Origin: Sphingomonas sp. Leaf9
Lineage (GTDB): Bacteria > Pseudomonadota > Alphaproteobacteria > Sphingomonadales > Sphingomonadaceae
NCBI RefSeq assembly: GCF_001421355.1
Contig: NZ_LMKC01000001.1
Coordinates: 744,001 to 808,000, forward strand
Length of the DNA: 64,000 nucleotides
Direction of reading: 5' to 3'
Shown here: one piece after another, positions 25,502 through 34,827 of the stretch
Layout: each line of letters starts with the position of its first letter
Position numbering within the stretch: position 1 is the first letter of the stretch
Notes under the pieces: generated by a model
Told to the model about the DNA's origin: nothing
Databases searched by the model: none
What the model saw: the letters and a program-made list of their open reading frames with translations, nothing else
Program-made: the position numbers and the translations under genes

Positions 25502-25530
25502 CGTCACACCGGACTTGATCCGGTGTGACG
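25502..25530. repeat. Palindrome CGTCACACCGGACTTGATCC...GTGACG (variant of the CCCCGGATCAAG family)
   Basis: Twelve-base arms CGTCACACCGGA and TCCGGTGTGACG with a five-base loop CTTGA. It is a variant of the palindrome at 10654-10685 and 34669-34752, with ACCGGA in place of CCCGGA. It lies between the two AAAGTTCAC elements. The whole 25450-25692 spacer contains these repeats and no gene that I can support. Confidence 0.75.
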
Positions 25531-25568
25531 GTGGTGGGCGGTGGAACATCGCGCCCTGAACCGTCGCC

Positions 25569-25597
25569 AAAGTTCACGAAGTTCACACTCGCGCGCA
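25569..25597. repeat. Dispersed element with tandem AAAGTTCAC, copy 2
   Basis: AAAGTTCAC then GAAGTTCAC and ACTCGCGCGCA, in the same orientation as copy 1 and about 110 bases downstream of it. Both copies are preceded by CCGTC, suggesting a duplicated block. Confidence 0.7.
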
Positions 25598-25692
25598 ACC
25601 GGCGTAGCAGGAAAAACCGCGCAAGGGGCGGGGTTGGCGGACAATGCGAAAGAGCAACATCGACCCTGCCAGCCCCGACCCGTGTAGGAAAG

Positions 25693-26400
25693 TCAGGGGG
25701 CGATCTCCGCCCCGTCCCAGGCGAAGATGCGGCCGCTCTGCTCCGGGGTCAGGCCGTCGAGCACCGCCAGCATCCGTTCGGCGCTATAGGCCGGGGTGAA
25801 CAGCTTTTCCGCCGGCACGCCGCGCTGGAACGGCTTGCTCAACCCCGTGTCGACCGTGCCGGGATGGAGCGCGACGCACACCGCCTGGCGGTGGCTGCGC
25901 GCGAGTTCGATCGCGGCGGTGCGGACGATCTGGTTGAGGGCCGCTTTCGACGCGCGATAGCCGTACCAGCCGCCCAGCCGGTTGTCGGAAATGCTGCCGA
26001 CCCGCGCCGAGATGCAGGCGATGGCGGACGGCGCATCCTTTGCCAGCAACGGCGCGAAATGCTTCAGCGCCAGCGCCGGGCCGATGGTGTTGATCGCGAA
26101 CAGATGCGCGAGCCGTTCGGCGTCGAGATCGGCCAAGCGCCGTTCGGGACCGCCGGTGGCGTCATGCAGGACACCGGTCGCGACGATGACGCGGGTGAGC
26201 GGCGCGTCGATGCGGGCGGCGGCAGCCTCGATCGAAGCGGGGTCGGCGAGGTCGACGGGCAGGTAGTCGACACCGGGTGGCAGTGTGTCAGGCGCGCGGC
26301 GCGCGGCGGCGATGACGCGGGTGTATCGGCCGCTTGATGCCAGCGCCGCGACCAGCGCCGCGCCGATGCCTCCGTTCGCACCGATGATGATAATGCCCAT
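25693..26400 (-). CDS. SDR family protein, C-factor/CsgA-like
   Basis: A 235-residue short-chain dehydrogenase relative: MGIIIIGANGGIGAALVAAL (cofactor motif GANGGIG), catalytic Ser region ISARVGSISDN, Tyr-Lys in WYGYRASKAALNQI, and LHPGTVDTGLSKPF. The last two are typical of the C-factor-like group. AAAGGA precedes the ATG. The substrate is unknown. It stands alone, divergent from the low-GC gene that follows. Confidence 0.85.
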   Translation of the reverse strand: MGIIIIGANGGIGAALVAALASSGRYTRVIAAARRAPDTLPPGVDYLPVDLADPASIEAAAARIDAPLTRVIVATGVLHDATGGPERRLADLDAERLAHLFAINTIGPALALKHFAPLLAKDAPSAIACISARVGSISDNRLGGWYGYRASKAALNQIVRTAAIELARSHRQAVCVALHPGTVDTGLSKPFQRGVPAEKLFTPAYSAERMLAVLDGLTPEQSGRIFAWDGAEIAP

Positions 26401-26486
26401 AACCAATCCTTTATCGCTCTTTGTCAGAGCCGATGGCGAGCCCGTTCGACGCGGGCGTCGGACAATAGAGTCTGAGAAGGAGTGAA

Positions 26487-27434
26487 ATGAAAACCCTAAA
26501 ATCCGAATACGCATCGCTCGGACTTTTTACTGTGGCCGGTATGATCGGAATTCTGTGGTTGGCACCCACTACACCGATACTTGAAAATCGACGGTTCGAA
26601 GATGCTCGTACAGCATCCGAGTTGAAGCAGGACATCAGCTGCCAAGCTAAGATAATACAGAAAATGCCAACAGAAGCCGCGCGCCGTAAGGCTGTCGAGT
26701 GCTCGAAGGAAAAAGAAGAGCAACGCCTTTCGACAAACGACCTAATCCAGCAGACTAGAGCAGCTGATGCAGCTGTTGCCCAAACAAGCCTTGCCGCACA
26801 AGGCCTATGGTTGAGCTTTGTACAGGCATTAGCCGCGTTCATTACGCTAGTCGCTGCCGTAGCAGCAGCACTCTACGCACGCCGCGCCTCTACGTCGGCG
26901 AGTGATGCACTGGACTTCGAAAAAGCAAGATCCTCTCACGTAGATCGGCCATGGTTATCACTTGCCGTTTCCATTGTCGGCAACTTGAGCAAGAATGACA
27001 AGGACGAGACCTGCTTCAAGATCGATGTTCACATAGAAAATATCGGCAGTATGCCTGCGCACATGGTAACAACATGGGTGGAACCGTATCTCGGAACCGA
27101 CCTGAAGACATTGGAAGAGACGAAGGCAAAAGTCGCAACGAAACTTATATCTATACGTGCAAGGGCTGCCCGGGAATCAAGGACATTGCTTCCCAGAAAG
27201 ACGATGACGATGCGTGCGCCGCAGAGCATTAAAATGCAACCCCGCTATCATTTACGGGCGCTGGTCTATGTTCTCTATAATCTACCCTCTGGCGAGGAAG
27301 CGATGTCATGGGAGGTTTTTGAGTATGAATGCGCCGACGGCAACGGTTCGTTCGGGCCAATCATGTCAACGAATCAATCGGTCGATTTCGACAAGATGCG
27401 CGCGAGACCTGTCGGACTAACTCATTCCAAATAG
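26487..27434 (+). CDS. Low-GC orphan membrane protein of unknown function
   Basis: A 315-residue protein with two membrane helices, about 11-28 (LGLFTVAGMIGILWLA) and 107-128 (LWLSFVQALAAFITLVAAVA). Between them is a charged, probably coiled segment (EAARRKAVECSKEKEEQRL). A C-terminal domain of about 170 residues follows (FKIDVHIENIGSMPAHMVTT, RYHLRALVYVLYNLPSGEEA), which looks beta-rich. Base composition is about 48% GC in two 60-base lines I counted, far below the neighbours, and codon use is AT-tolerant. GAAGGAG precedes the ATG. No family recognised. It looks like a recently acquired single gene; no integrase or att repeat is visible. Confidence 0.75.
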   Translation: MKTLKSEYASLGLFTVAGMIGILWLAPTTPILENRRFEDARTASELKQDISCQAKIIQKMPTEAARRKAVECSKEKEEQRLSTNDLIQQTRAADAAVAQTSLAAQGLWLSFVQALAAFITLVAAVAAALYARRASTSASDALDFEKARSSHVDRPWLSLAVSIVGNLSKNDKDETCFKIDVHIENIGSMPAHMVTTWVEPYLGTDLKTLEETKAKVATKLISIRARAARESRTLLPRKTMTMRAPQSIKMQPRYHLRALVYVLYNLPSGEEAMSWEVFEYECADGNGSFGPIMSTNQSVDFDKMRARPVGLTHSK

Positions 27435-27492
27435 CATGATGGTGCGAGCGGTGCAGCAGGGAGCGCCCGCACCGCGAGCGCCCCCTGCCGCA

Positions 27493-29748
27493 TCACCCCA
27501 CCATGCCGCCGGCGGCGAGTACCGCCAGCGTCACCAGTTCGTTGGCGGTGCTGGTCATCGGGGCGATCTGCACCGGCTTTTCCATGCCGATCAGCATCGG
27601 GCCGATCACGTCGTCGCCGCCCAGTTCGCGCAGCAGCTTGGCCGAGATGTTGGCCGATTGCAGCCCCGGCATGATGAGGACGTTGGCCGGACCCGACAGG
27701 CGGGCGAAGGGGAAGTTCGCCATCTGGCGCGGGTTGAGCGCGACGTCGGGGGCCATTTCGCCTTCATATTCGAAGCCGACCTGCCGCTTGTCGAGCGCGG
27801 CCACGCCGTCGCGGACGTTGTCGATCCACTGGCCCGACGGATTGCCGAAGGTCGAGTAGCTGAGGAACGCGACGCGCGGTTCGTGGCCCATGCGACGGGC
27901 GACGGCGGCGGTGCGCTCGGCGATGTCAGCCAGTTCCTCGCCCGAGGGGCGTTCGTTGATCGTGGTGTCGGACATGAACACGGTATGGCTCTGCCCGACC
28001 AGCAGGTGGATACCGAACGGCACCTTGCCATCGACCGGATCGATCACGCGGCGGACGTCGCGGAACGTCTGCGCATAGGTGCGGGTGATGCCGGTAATCA
28101 TCGCATCCGCGACGCCCAGCTGCAGCAGCACCGCGCCGAAGGTGTTGCGGTCCTGGTTGATGAGGCGTTCGGCGTCGCGCTTGAGGTAGCCACGCCGCTG
28201 GAGCCGTTCGTAGAGAAAGTCGACCATCTGCGGCACCATCTCGCTGGTGCGGCTGTTGTGGACTTCGTAATCCTCCGGATTGGCGACGCCCAGCGCCCGC
28301 AGCCGGTCGTGCACGTCGTCGCGGCCGACCAGCACGGGGATGCCGTAGCCGCCTTCCTTGAACGCGATCGCGGCGCGCAGGACGACTTCCTCTTCGCCTT
28401 CGGCGAACAGCACGCGCTTGGGATGCGCGCGGGCACCTTCATAGGCCATGGTGAGGACCGAGGTGGTCGGGTTGAGCCGCGCGCGCAGCTGCTGGCGATA
28501 GGCGTCCATGTCGAGGATCGGGCGCGTCGCGACGCCCGAATCCATCGCTGCCTTCGCCACGGCCGACGGCACCAGTTCCATCAGGCGTGGGTCGAACGGT
28601 GCGGGGATGATATATTCGGGGCCGAAGCTGTGCTGCGTACCATATGCCAGCGCGACTTCTTCCGGCACGCGCTGCCGCGCCAGTTCGGCGATGGCGTTGG
28701 CGGCGGCGATCTTCATCTCGTCGTTGATGCCGGTGGCGCGCACGTCGAGCGCGCCGCGGAAGATGAAGGGGAAGCCGATGACGTTGTTGACCTGGTTCGG
28801 ATAGTCCGAACGGCCGGTCGCAACGATCGCGTCGGGGCGCGCGGCCTTGGCCAGTTCGGGGCGGATTTCGGGTTCGGGATTGGCCATCGCGAAGATGATC
28901 GGCGACGGGGCCATGTCCTTGACCATTTCGGGCTTCAGCGCGCCCGCGGCCGACAGGCCCAGGAACACGTCGGCACCGTGCAGCGCTTCGGTCAGCGTAC
29001 GGCGGTCGGTGGCGGCGGCATGGGCCGACTGCCACTGGTTCACGTCCTCGCGCCCCTGATAGATCACGCCGGTGCGGTCGCACATGATGACGTTGTCGTG
29101 GGCGACGCCCATCGCCTTCATCAATTCGGTGCAGGCGATGGCGGCGGCACCCGCGCCGTTCACCACGACCTTGACCTCGGACAGCTTGCGCTTGGTCAGC
29201 AGGCAGGCGTTGATGAGGCCGGCGGCGCAGATGATCGCGGTGCCGTGCTGGTCGTCGTGGAAGACGGGAATGTTCATGCGTTCGCGCAGCGTCTGCTCGA
29301 TGATGAAGCATTCGGGCGACTTGATGTCTTCGAGGTTGATGCCGCCGAAGCTCGGCTCCATCAACTCGACCGCATCGATGAAGCGGTCGACATCCTCGGT
29401 CTTCAGCTCGATATCGATCGAATCGACGTCGGCGAAGCGCTTGAACAGGACGGCCTTGCCCTCCATCACCGGCTTCGATGCCAGCGCGCCGAGGTTGCCG
29501 AGACCGAGGATGGCGGTGCCGTTGGAGATGACCGCGACCAGATTGCCCTTGGCGGTATAGTCGTACGCGGTGGCGGGATCGTCGTAGATCGCCTTCACCG
29601 GTACCGCGACGCCGGGCGAATAGGCGAGCGCCAGGTCGCGCTGGGTCGCCATCGGCTTCGATGCGATGATCTCGATCTTGCCCGGACGCCCTTCGGAGTG
29701 GAACAGCAGCGCCTCGCGCTCGGAAAACTGGTCGGTGGTTTCGGACAC
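27493..29748 (-). CDS. maeB: NADP-dependent malic enzyme with phosphotransacetylase domain
   Basis: Enzyme of 751 residues converting malate to pyruvate, CO2 and NADPH. The N-terminal malic domain (about 1-160) has ALAYSPGVAVPVKAI and FGGINLEDIKSPECF. The NAD-binding domain has VVNGAGAAAIACTELM. The C-terminal third is a phosphate acetyltransferase-like domain (VLFAEGEEEVVLRAAI), which in this family is regulatory and binds acetyl-CoA rather than catalysing transfer. I chose the GTG at 29748 because GGGAGAAG lies just upstream; an ATG 24 bases earlier has no such site. It is divergent from mutS. Confidence 0.94.
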   Translation of the reverse strand: MSETTDQFSEREALLFHSEGRPGKIEIIASKPMATQRDLALAYSPGVAVPVKAIYDDPATAYDYTAKGNLVAVISNGTAILGLGNLGALASKPVMEGKAVLFKRFADVDSIDIELKTEDVDRFIDAVELMEPSFGGINLEDIKSPECFIIEQTLRERMNIPVFHDDQHGTAIICAAGLINACLLTKRKLSEVKVVVNGAGAAAIACTELMKAMGVAHDNVIMCDRTGVIYQGREDVNQWQSAHAAATDRRTLTEALHGADVFLGLSAAGALKPEMVKDMAPSPIIFAMANPEPEIRPELAKAARPDAIVATGRSDYPNQVNNVIGFPFIFRGALDVRATGINDEMKIAAANAIAELARQRVPEEVALAYGTQHSFGPEYIIPAPFDPRLMELVPSAVAKAAMDSGVATRPILDMDAYRQQLRARLNPTTSVLTMAYEGARAHPKRVLFAEGEEEVVLRAAIAFKEGGYGIPVLVGRDDVHDRLRALGVANPEDYEVHNSRTSEMVPQMVDFLYERLQRRGYLKRDAERLINQDRNTFGAVLLQLGVADAMITGITRTYAQTFRDVRRVIDPVDGKVPFGIHLLVGQSHTVFMSDTTINERPSGEELADIAERTAAVARRMGHEPRVAFLSYSTFGNPSGQWIDNVRDGVAALDKRQVGFEYEGEMAPDVALNPRQMANFPFARLSGPANVLIMPGLQSANISAKLLRELGGDDVIGPMLIGMEKPVQIAPMTSTANELVTLAVLAAGGMVG

Positions 29749-29871
29749 TGGCGCTTCTCCCGTTTCCATGGGCTTTACGCAGCGGAAGGCGGGTCGGGCA
29801 AGGGTGTTGGTCGGGCCAGCGGCGGTTTGATATGCTTGCGTCCGGCCCGCCCGCGACAGTATCGCCCGGCG

Positions 29872-32487
29872 ATGGCAACCAAGGCTCCGGGGTCCGACTC
29901 CCCCGCCCCCACCCCGATGATGCAGCAATATCTGGCGTTGAAGGCGGAGGCCGACGACTGCCTGCTGTTTTATCGCATGGGCGATTTTTTCGAGCTGTTC
30001 CATGACGATGCGAAGATCGCCGCCGCCGCCCTAGACATCGCGCTGACCGCGCGTGGCGAGCATGAGGGCGCAAAGATCCCGATGTGTGGCGTGCCGGTGC
30101 ATGCGGCCGAGGGCTATCTGGCGCGGCTCATCAAGGCCGGGCACCGTGTCGCCATCGCCGAACAGGTCGAAAGCCCGGAAGAGGCGAAGCGCGCGCGGGG
30201 GTCGAAGGCGCTGGTGGCGCGCGCCATCGTCCGCGTGGTAACGGCAGGCACGCTGACCGAGGAAGCGTTGCTCGATGCCCGTGCGGCCAACTGGTGCGCG
30301 TGCATCGGTGAGGCAGCGGGCGGCGTGGCGATTGCCGCCGCCGATGTGTCCACCGGCAGGTTCGAGGTGATCGAGACCGACGCCACCGGCCTGACCGCCG
30401 CGCTGGCCCGGTTGCAGGCGGTCGAGGTCGTCGCGGCGGAAACCTCCGCCTTTGCCGAGGTCGCGACGCTGCTGCGGTCGAAGGCCGATTTCGACAGTGC
30501 GGGGGGCGAGGCGCGGTTGAAGGCGCTCCACGGCGTCGCGACGCTCGACGGGTTCGGGCAGTTTTCGCGCGCGGCGCTGGCGGCGGCGGGCGGGCTGATC
30601 GCCTATCTCAACCATACCGCGCGGGGGCAGCTTCCCTTCCTGCGGCCGCCGGTCTGCGCCGCCGATGGGCAGTGCATGGCGATCGATGCGGCGACGCGCG
30701 AGAGCCTGGAGCTGACCCGCACCGCCGCCGGGGCGCGGGCGGGTAGTTTGCTGGCCGAGGTCGATCGGACGGTGACGGGTGCCGGCGCGCGGTTGCTGGC
30801 GAGCGATATCGCCGCACCGTTGATGGACCGCGCGATGATCGAGGGCCGGTTGGCGGCGGTCGGCTGGGCGCATGACGATCCCGGTCTGCGTGACGAACTG
30901 CGCACCACCCTGCGCGCGCTGCCGGATGTCGGGCGGGCGCTGGGGCGGATCGCGGCGGGTCGGGGGTCCCCACGCGATCTGGGCCAGTTGCGCGACGGAT
31001 TGAGCGCGGCGTGGACGCTGGGCCAGCGGCTGGACAAGCTGCCCGCCGTGCCGGTGCTGATCGCCGAACTGGCGCCGCGGTTGCGCGGGCATGGTGAGCT
31101 GATCGACCTGCTGACGCGCGGTCTCGTGCCGATGCCGCCGATCGATGCGGCGGCGGGCGGGTTCGTTGCCGAGGGGTATGATGCGGCGCTCGACGCACTG
31201 CGCGATACCGGGGCCGGCGGGCGGCGGGCGATCGCCGCGCTGGAGGCGCAGTATCGCGAGCGCACCGGGATTTCGGCGCTGAAGATCCGCCACAACGGCG
31301 TGCTCGGCTATCATGTCGAGGTGCCGGCGCGGGTCGCCGACAAGCTGATGGCGGCCGAAAGCGGCTTTACCCATCGCCAGACGCTGGCCGGGGTCGTCCG
31401 CTTCAACGCGCCCGACCTGCACGACGCGGCGCTGAAGGTGACGCAGGCGGGCGCACACGCGCTGGCCGCCGAAGCGGCGCATCTGGAAGCGTTTACCGAA
31501 GCCGCGCTGGCCAGGCGCGAGGCCATTGCCGCGACGGCGGATGCGCTGGCGCGGATCGACGTGACGGCGGCGCTGGCCGAACGGGCGGCGGAGGGCGGCT
31601 GGGCATGCCCCACGCTGGTCGATCACGCCTGCCTCGATATCGTCGGCGGGCGGCATCCGGTGGTCGAAAGCGCGGTGGCCAGGAGCGGCGGGCGGTTCGT
31701 GGCGAACGACTGTCGCCTGTCCGAATCCTCGCGGCTGTGGCTGGTCACGGGTCCGAACATGGGCGGCAAGTCGACCTTCCTCCGGCAGAACGCGCTGATC
31801 GTCGTGCTGGCGCAGGCGGGCAGTTTTGTGCCGGCGACCTCGGCCACGCTGGGGCTGGTCGACCGGTTGTTCAGCCGGGTCGGCGCGTCGGACAATCTGG
31901 CGCGGGGCCGATCGACCTTCATGGTCGAGATGGTCGAGACCGCCGCCATTCTGGCGCAGGCGACGGCGCGCTCGTTCGTGATCCTCGACGAAGTGGGGCG
32001 CGGCACGTCGACCTATGACGGCCTGGCGATCGCGTGGGCGGTGGTCGAGGCGATCCACGAGGATAATCGCTGCCGCTGCCTGTTCGCGACGCATTATCAC
32101 GAGCTGACCCGGCTGGCCGAACGCTGCGACGCGCTGTCGCTGCACCATGTCCGTGCGCGCGAGTGGAAGGGCGACCTGGTGCTGCTGCACGAACTGGCCG
32201 AGGGGCCGGCGGATCGCAGCTACGGCATCGCCGTCGCGCGGCTGGCCGGCCTGCCGCCTGCGACTCTGCAACGCGCAAAGGCGGTGCTGGCGAAGCTGGA
32301 GGCGGGCAAGGCCAAGACCGGCGGCATCGCGGCGGGGCTGGACGACCTGCCGCTGTTCGCCGCGATGGCCCCGGTCGAGGAAGCGCCGGTCGATCGCCTG
32401 CGCGAGGCGCTGGGCGCGCTCGATGTCGATGCGATGTCGCCGCGCGAGGCGATGGAGGCGCTGTACCGGTTGAAGGGGCTGGCGTAG
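29872..32487 (+). CDS. mutS: DNA mismatch repair protein MutS
   Basis: Mismatch-recognition ATPase of 871 residues. MMQQYLALKAEADDCLLFYR and MGDFFELFHDDA include the mismatch-contacting Phe-x-Glu region at about 35-45. Connector, core and clamp domains follow. The ATPase has Walker A GPNMGGKSTFLRQNA, Walker B ILDEVGRGTSTYDG and the FATHYHELTRL motif. The C-terminal helices are complete. The frame is open for 2.4 kb upstream because it runs antisense to maeB, but the conserved protein begins at the ATG at 29872. Confidence 0.97.
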   Translation: MATKAPGSDSPAPTPMMQQYLALKAEADDCLLFYRMGDFFELFHDDAKIAAAALDIALTARGEHEGAKIPMCGVPVHAAEGYLARLIKAGHRVAIAEQVESPEEAKRARGSKALVARAIVRVVTAGTLTEEALLDARAANWCACIGEAAGGVAIAAADVSTGRFEVIETDATGLTAALARLQAVEVVAAETSAFAEVATLLRSKADFDSAGGEARLKALHGVATLDGFGQFSRAALAAAGGLIAYLNHTARGQLPFLRPPVCAADGQCMAIDAATRESLELTRTAAGARAGSLLAEVDRTVTGAGARLLASDIAAPLMDRAMIEGRLAAVGWAHDDPGLRDELRTTLRALPDVGRALGRIAAGRGSPRDLGQLRDGLSAAWTLGQRLDKLPAVPVLIAELAPRLRGHGELIDLLTRGLVPMPPIDAAAGGFVAEGYDAALDALRDTGAGGRRAIAALEAQYRERTGISALKIRHNGVLGYHVEVPARVADKLMAAESGFTHRQTLAGVVRFNAPDLHDAALKVTQAGAHALAAEAAHLEAFTEAALARREAIAATADALARIDVTAALAERAAEGGWACPTLVDHACLDIVGGRHPVVESAVARSGGRFVANDCRLSESSRLWLVTGPNMGGKSTFLRQNALIVVLAQAGSFVPATSATLGLVDRLFSRVGASDNLARGRSTFMVEMVETAAILAQATARSFVILDEVGRGTSTYDGLAIAWAVVEAIHEDNRCRCLFATHYHELTRLAERCDALSLHHVRAREWKGDLVLLHELAEGPADRSYGIAVARLAGLPPATLQRAKAVLAKLEAGKAKTGGIAAGLDDLPLFAAMAPVEEAPVDRLREALGALDVDAMSPREAMEALYRLKGLA

Positions 32488-32509
32488 CGCCGCATCCGCC
32501 CTTTTGGCC

Positions 32510-32520
32510 GGGGGGGGGGG
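32510..32520. repeat. Run of 11 G residues
   Basis: An uninterrupted G11 lies 23 bases after the mutS stop codon and before a palindromic repeat. It is outside any coding region, so slippage would not affect a protein. Such runs are error-prone in sequencing and assembly. Confidence 0.9.
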
Positions 32521-32541
32521 CGTCCAAGTCGCTGACGTCTT

Positions 32542-32606
32542 GGTGGAGGACACCCCCCTCCACCCCTCGCTTGCGCGAGCGGTCCCCCTCCCCGTGCCGG
32601 GGAGGA
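32542..32606. repeat. GC-rich palindromic intergenic repeat, second copy
   Basis: GGTGGAGGACACCCCCCTCC, a CGCTTGCGCG hairpin tip, then CTCCCCGTGCCGGGGAG. It is nearly the same as 8384-8450, differing mainly in the loop. It fills the gap between the convergent mutS and GH26 genes and may serve as a two-way transcription stop. Confidence 0.8.
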
Positions 32607-32607
32607 T

Positions 32608-33600
32608 TTAGAATCGTGGCAGTTCGTCCTTCGTGATGTAGCGCGGCGAATGATAGGCGGCCTTCAGCGTTTCGGCAGTGTTCTGCACCCCGTCCTGCAA
32701 CCAGCGCGTGTGCCATGTCATGAACCACAGCCAGTCGGCCTGTGGCCCCAATAGCGTCGGGTCGGGGATCGGGCCGTTTTCGTGCAGCGCGATCGGAACG
32801 GTGTCGCCGACGATCGCCTTTACGCCTGCGAACATCGCGGCCAGATTGCCGTGGTGATCGACATAGGTGTCGGCCCCCGCCACATCGACATAGGCCCGGC
32901 CGGGATAATAGTCGGCATCGGGCACGTCGGCGAACCCCAATACCCAGATCAGATTGTCGAGCCGGCGTTCGTCGACGAAATAGCGATACATGGTCCGCCA
33001 CAACCGCTTGAACCCGACCGGTCCCCACTGCCCCCACCAGAACCAGCTGCCGGTGAATTCGTGGAACGGCCGCCACAGCACGGGAACGCGCGCATCGCGC
33101 AATTCGGTCAGCAGGTCGGCGATCTGCGCCATGTCGCGGTGCATCGCCGCGTGTTGCGGCGTGCCGGGCGTCAGCGCGGCGCGTACGTCGAATGACCGTT
33201 TCGAGTTTTCGTACCCCGTACCCCGGTCGGGTGCGCCCCAATGCCAGCAGATGCTGGGGATGCCGCCCTCCTCCCGCCACCAGCGCGTCGCGCGGGCGTT
33301 GACGGCGGCATTGTCCTTCGGATCGATATAGTCGAGGCCGAGGATCGCGGGCAGCTTGCCAGTCGTCCGCTCCAGAAAGTCGAGTTCGGCGCGCGGGCCC
33401 TGCGGCGTCCAGCTCGATTCCTGCTGCCCGGTCAGCGTGCGCTTGCCATAGATGCTCCAGAAATAGCGATAGAGCGCCCGCGCCTCCGCCGACGCACGCG
33501 GGTTGCTCAGCCGGTGTGCCAGGACCGCCGCCGCCGGCATCGCCGTGCCGAGCGCCATCGATGCCAGTCCGCCCAAACCCTGCCGTCGCGTGATCCGCAT
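32608..33600 (-). CDS. Exported GH26 family beta-mannanase-like glycoside hydrolase
   Basis: Predicted secreted enzyme of 330 residues hydrolysing mannan-type beta-glycans. The leader MRITRRQGLGGLASMALGTA has twin arginines and suggests Tat export. GH26 hallmarks are present: the acid/base Glu in VLWRPFHEFTGSWFWWG (about residue 180) and the nucleophile Glu in IALHENGPIPDP (about 280). TGQQESSW near residue 60 is also typical. GGGGAGGA precedes the ATG. No other mannan-use gene lies nearby, so substrate could be plant or microbial mannan. Confidence 0.88.
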   Translation of the reverse strand: MRITRRQGLGGLASMALGTAMPAAAVLAHRLSNPRASAEARALYRYFWSIYGKRTLTGQQESSWTPQGPRAELDFLERTTGKLPAILGLDYIDPKDNAAVNARATRWWREEGGIPSICWHWGAPDRGTGYENSKRSFDVRAALTPGTPQHAAMHRDMAQIADLLTELRDARVPVLWRPFHEFTGSWFWWGQWGPVGFKRLWRTMYRYFVDERRLDNLIWVLGFADVPDADYYPGRAYVDVAGADTYVDHHGNLAAMFAGVKAIVGDTVPIALHENGPIPDPTLLGPQADWLWFMTWHTRWLQDGVQNTAETLKAAYHSPRYITKDELPRF

Positions 33601-33700
33601 CGCGATCCTCCCCATCCTGTCGTCCCGGCACGCTGGGCGGATGAATAACAAAAATCAACATTCGATTTCATGGGGCGCGCGTAGCGGATAGGAAACGGCC

Positions 33701-34633
33701 ATGACCGACCTGTCCGCGATCGTGGCCGATATCGCCGCAGAAATGGCCGACGCGCCCGATCGCGGGACGCCGGCCGATTATATCCCGCCACTCGCTGCCG
33801 TGGACCCTAAACGCTTCGGCATGGCGGTGATCGAGGCGGACGGGACCTGCCATCTGGCGGGCGATGCCGAGGAGAGTTTCTCGATCCAGTCGGTGTCGAA
33901 GGTGTTCGCGCTTACGCTGGCGCTGGGGGCGGTCGGCGACCAGTTGTGGAAGCGGGTCGGGCGCGAACCGTCGGGCAGCGCGTTCAATTCGATCGTGCAG
34001 CTGGAAAGCGAACACGGCATTCCGCGCAATCCGTTCATCAACGCCGGCGCGATCGTGGTCGCCGACATATTGCTCGGCCGCTACGAACCGCGCGAGGCGC
34101 TGGGCGAGCTGTTGCGCTTCGTCCGCGCGGCGGCGGGCGAGGACGGCATCTTCATCGATGAAGCCGTGGCGCAGGCGGAGCAGGATACCGGGTTCCGCAA
34201 CCTGGCGCTGGCCAGCTACATGCGGGCATTCGGTAACCTGCACCATGATCCGCACGTCACGCTGGGGGTGTATTTCCACCAGTGCGCGCTGGCGATGAGC
34301 TGTCGGCAGCTGGCGCTGGCCGGGCGGTATCTGGCGGCGGGCGGGGTCAATCCGACGACCGGGCGCAATGTCGTGTCGGCGCAGCGGGCACGGCGGATCA
34401 ATGCGCTGATGCTGACCTGCGGCCATTATGACGGGTCGGGTGAGTTCGCGTTTCGCGTGGGTCTTCCGGGCAAGAGCGGGGTCGGCGGCGGTATTCTCGC
34501 CATCGCGCCGGGGATCGCGTCGATCGCGGTGTGGTCGCCGGGGCTGAATGAGCGGGGCAATTCGCAGCTTGGCACGTTGGCGCTGGAGCGGCTGGTGCAG
34601 CGCACCGGGTGGTCGGTGTTCGAGCCGCGGTGA
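33701..34633 (+). CDS. glsA: Glutaminase A
   Basis: Serine-dependent enzyme hydrolysing glutamine to glutamate and ammonia; 310 residues as usual. The catalytic Ser-x-x-Lys is in [16 protein letters not shown] (about residue 65). [24 protein letters not shown] and [15 protein letters not shown] are the other family blocks. AGGAAA precedes the ATG. It is divergent from the GH26 gene. Glutamine synthetase is also in this window, but 24 kb away. Confidence 0.94.
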   Translation: MTDLSAIVADIAAEMADAPDRGTPADYIPPLAAVDPKRFGMAVIEADGTCHLAGDAEESFSIQSVSKVFALTLALGAVGDQLWKRVGREPSGSAFNSIVQLESEHGIPRNPFINAGAIVVADILLGRYEPREALGELLRFVRAAAGEDGIFIDEAVAQAEQDTGFRNLALASYMRAFGNLHHDPHVTLGVYFHQCALAMSCRQLALAGRYLAAGGVNPTTGRNVVSAQRARRINALMLTCGHYDGSGEFAFRVGLPGKSGVGGGILAIAPGIASIAVWSPGLNERGNSQLGTLALERLVQRTGWSVFEPR

Positions 34634-34668
34634 CGGTTGGTTGGGGCGGCCGTCCTCCAGCTACGCTA

Positions 34669-34752
34669 CGTCACCCCGGACTTGATCCGGGGTCCCGCTT
34701 TTCACCGGCCGTAGCAGAAAAAGCGGGACCCCGGATCAAGTCCGGGGTGACG
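34669..34752. repeat. Large perfect inverted repeat, 34-base arms
   Basis: Left arm 34669-34702 begins CGTCACCCCGGACTTGATCC and ends GGTCCCGCTTTT; right arm 34719-34752 is its exact reverse complement. The 16-base loop contains ACCGGCCG. Each arm is itself a copy of the palindrome at 10654-10685. It follows the glutaminase stop. As RNA it would form a very stable hairpin, and on the minus strand the arm ends give short T runs, so it may stop transcription. A small hairpin, CCCGC/GCGGG, follows near 34800. Confidence 0.9.
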
Positions 34753-34827
34753 AGGATGGGAGCTGGTTCGAACTGCCCCGCCGCACCGGCCCCCCGCCCA
34801 CGCGGGGATACGGTTGCGCGGTGGGCG

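Noticed and set aside
26487..27434. Prophage or genomic island around the low-GC gene
   Set aside because: Only one gene is affected; no integrase, tRNA, att repeat or phage gene is present.
27436..29871. Long open frame running into mutS from upstream
   Set aside because: It is antisense to maeB and open only because of codon bias in high-GC DNA; the translated text is low-complexity and resembles no protein. MutS begins at 29872.
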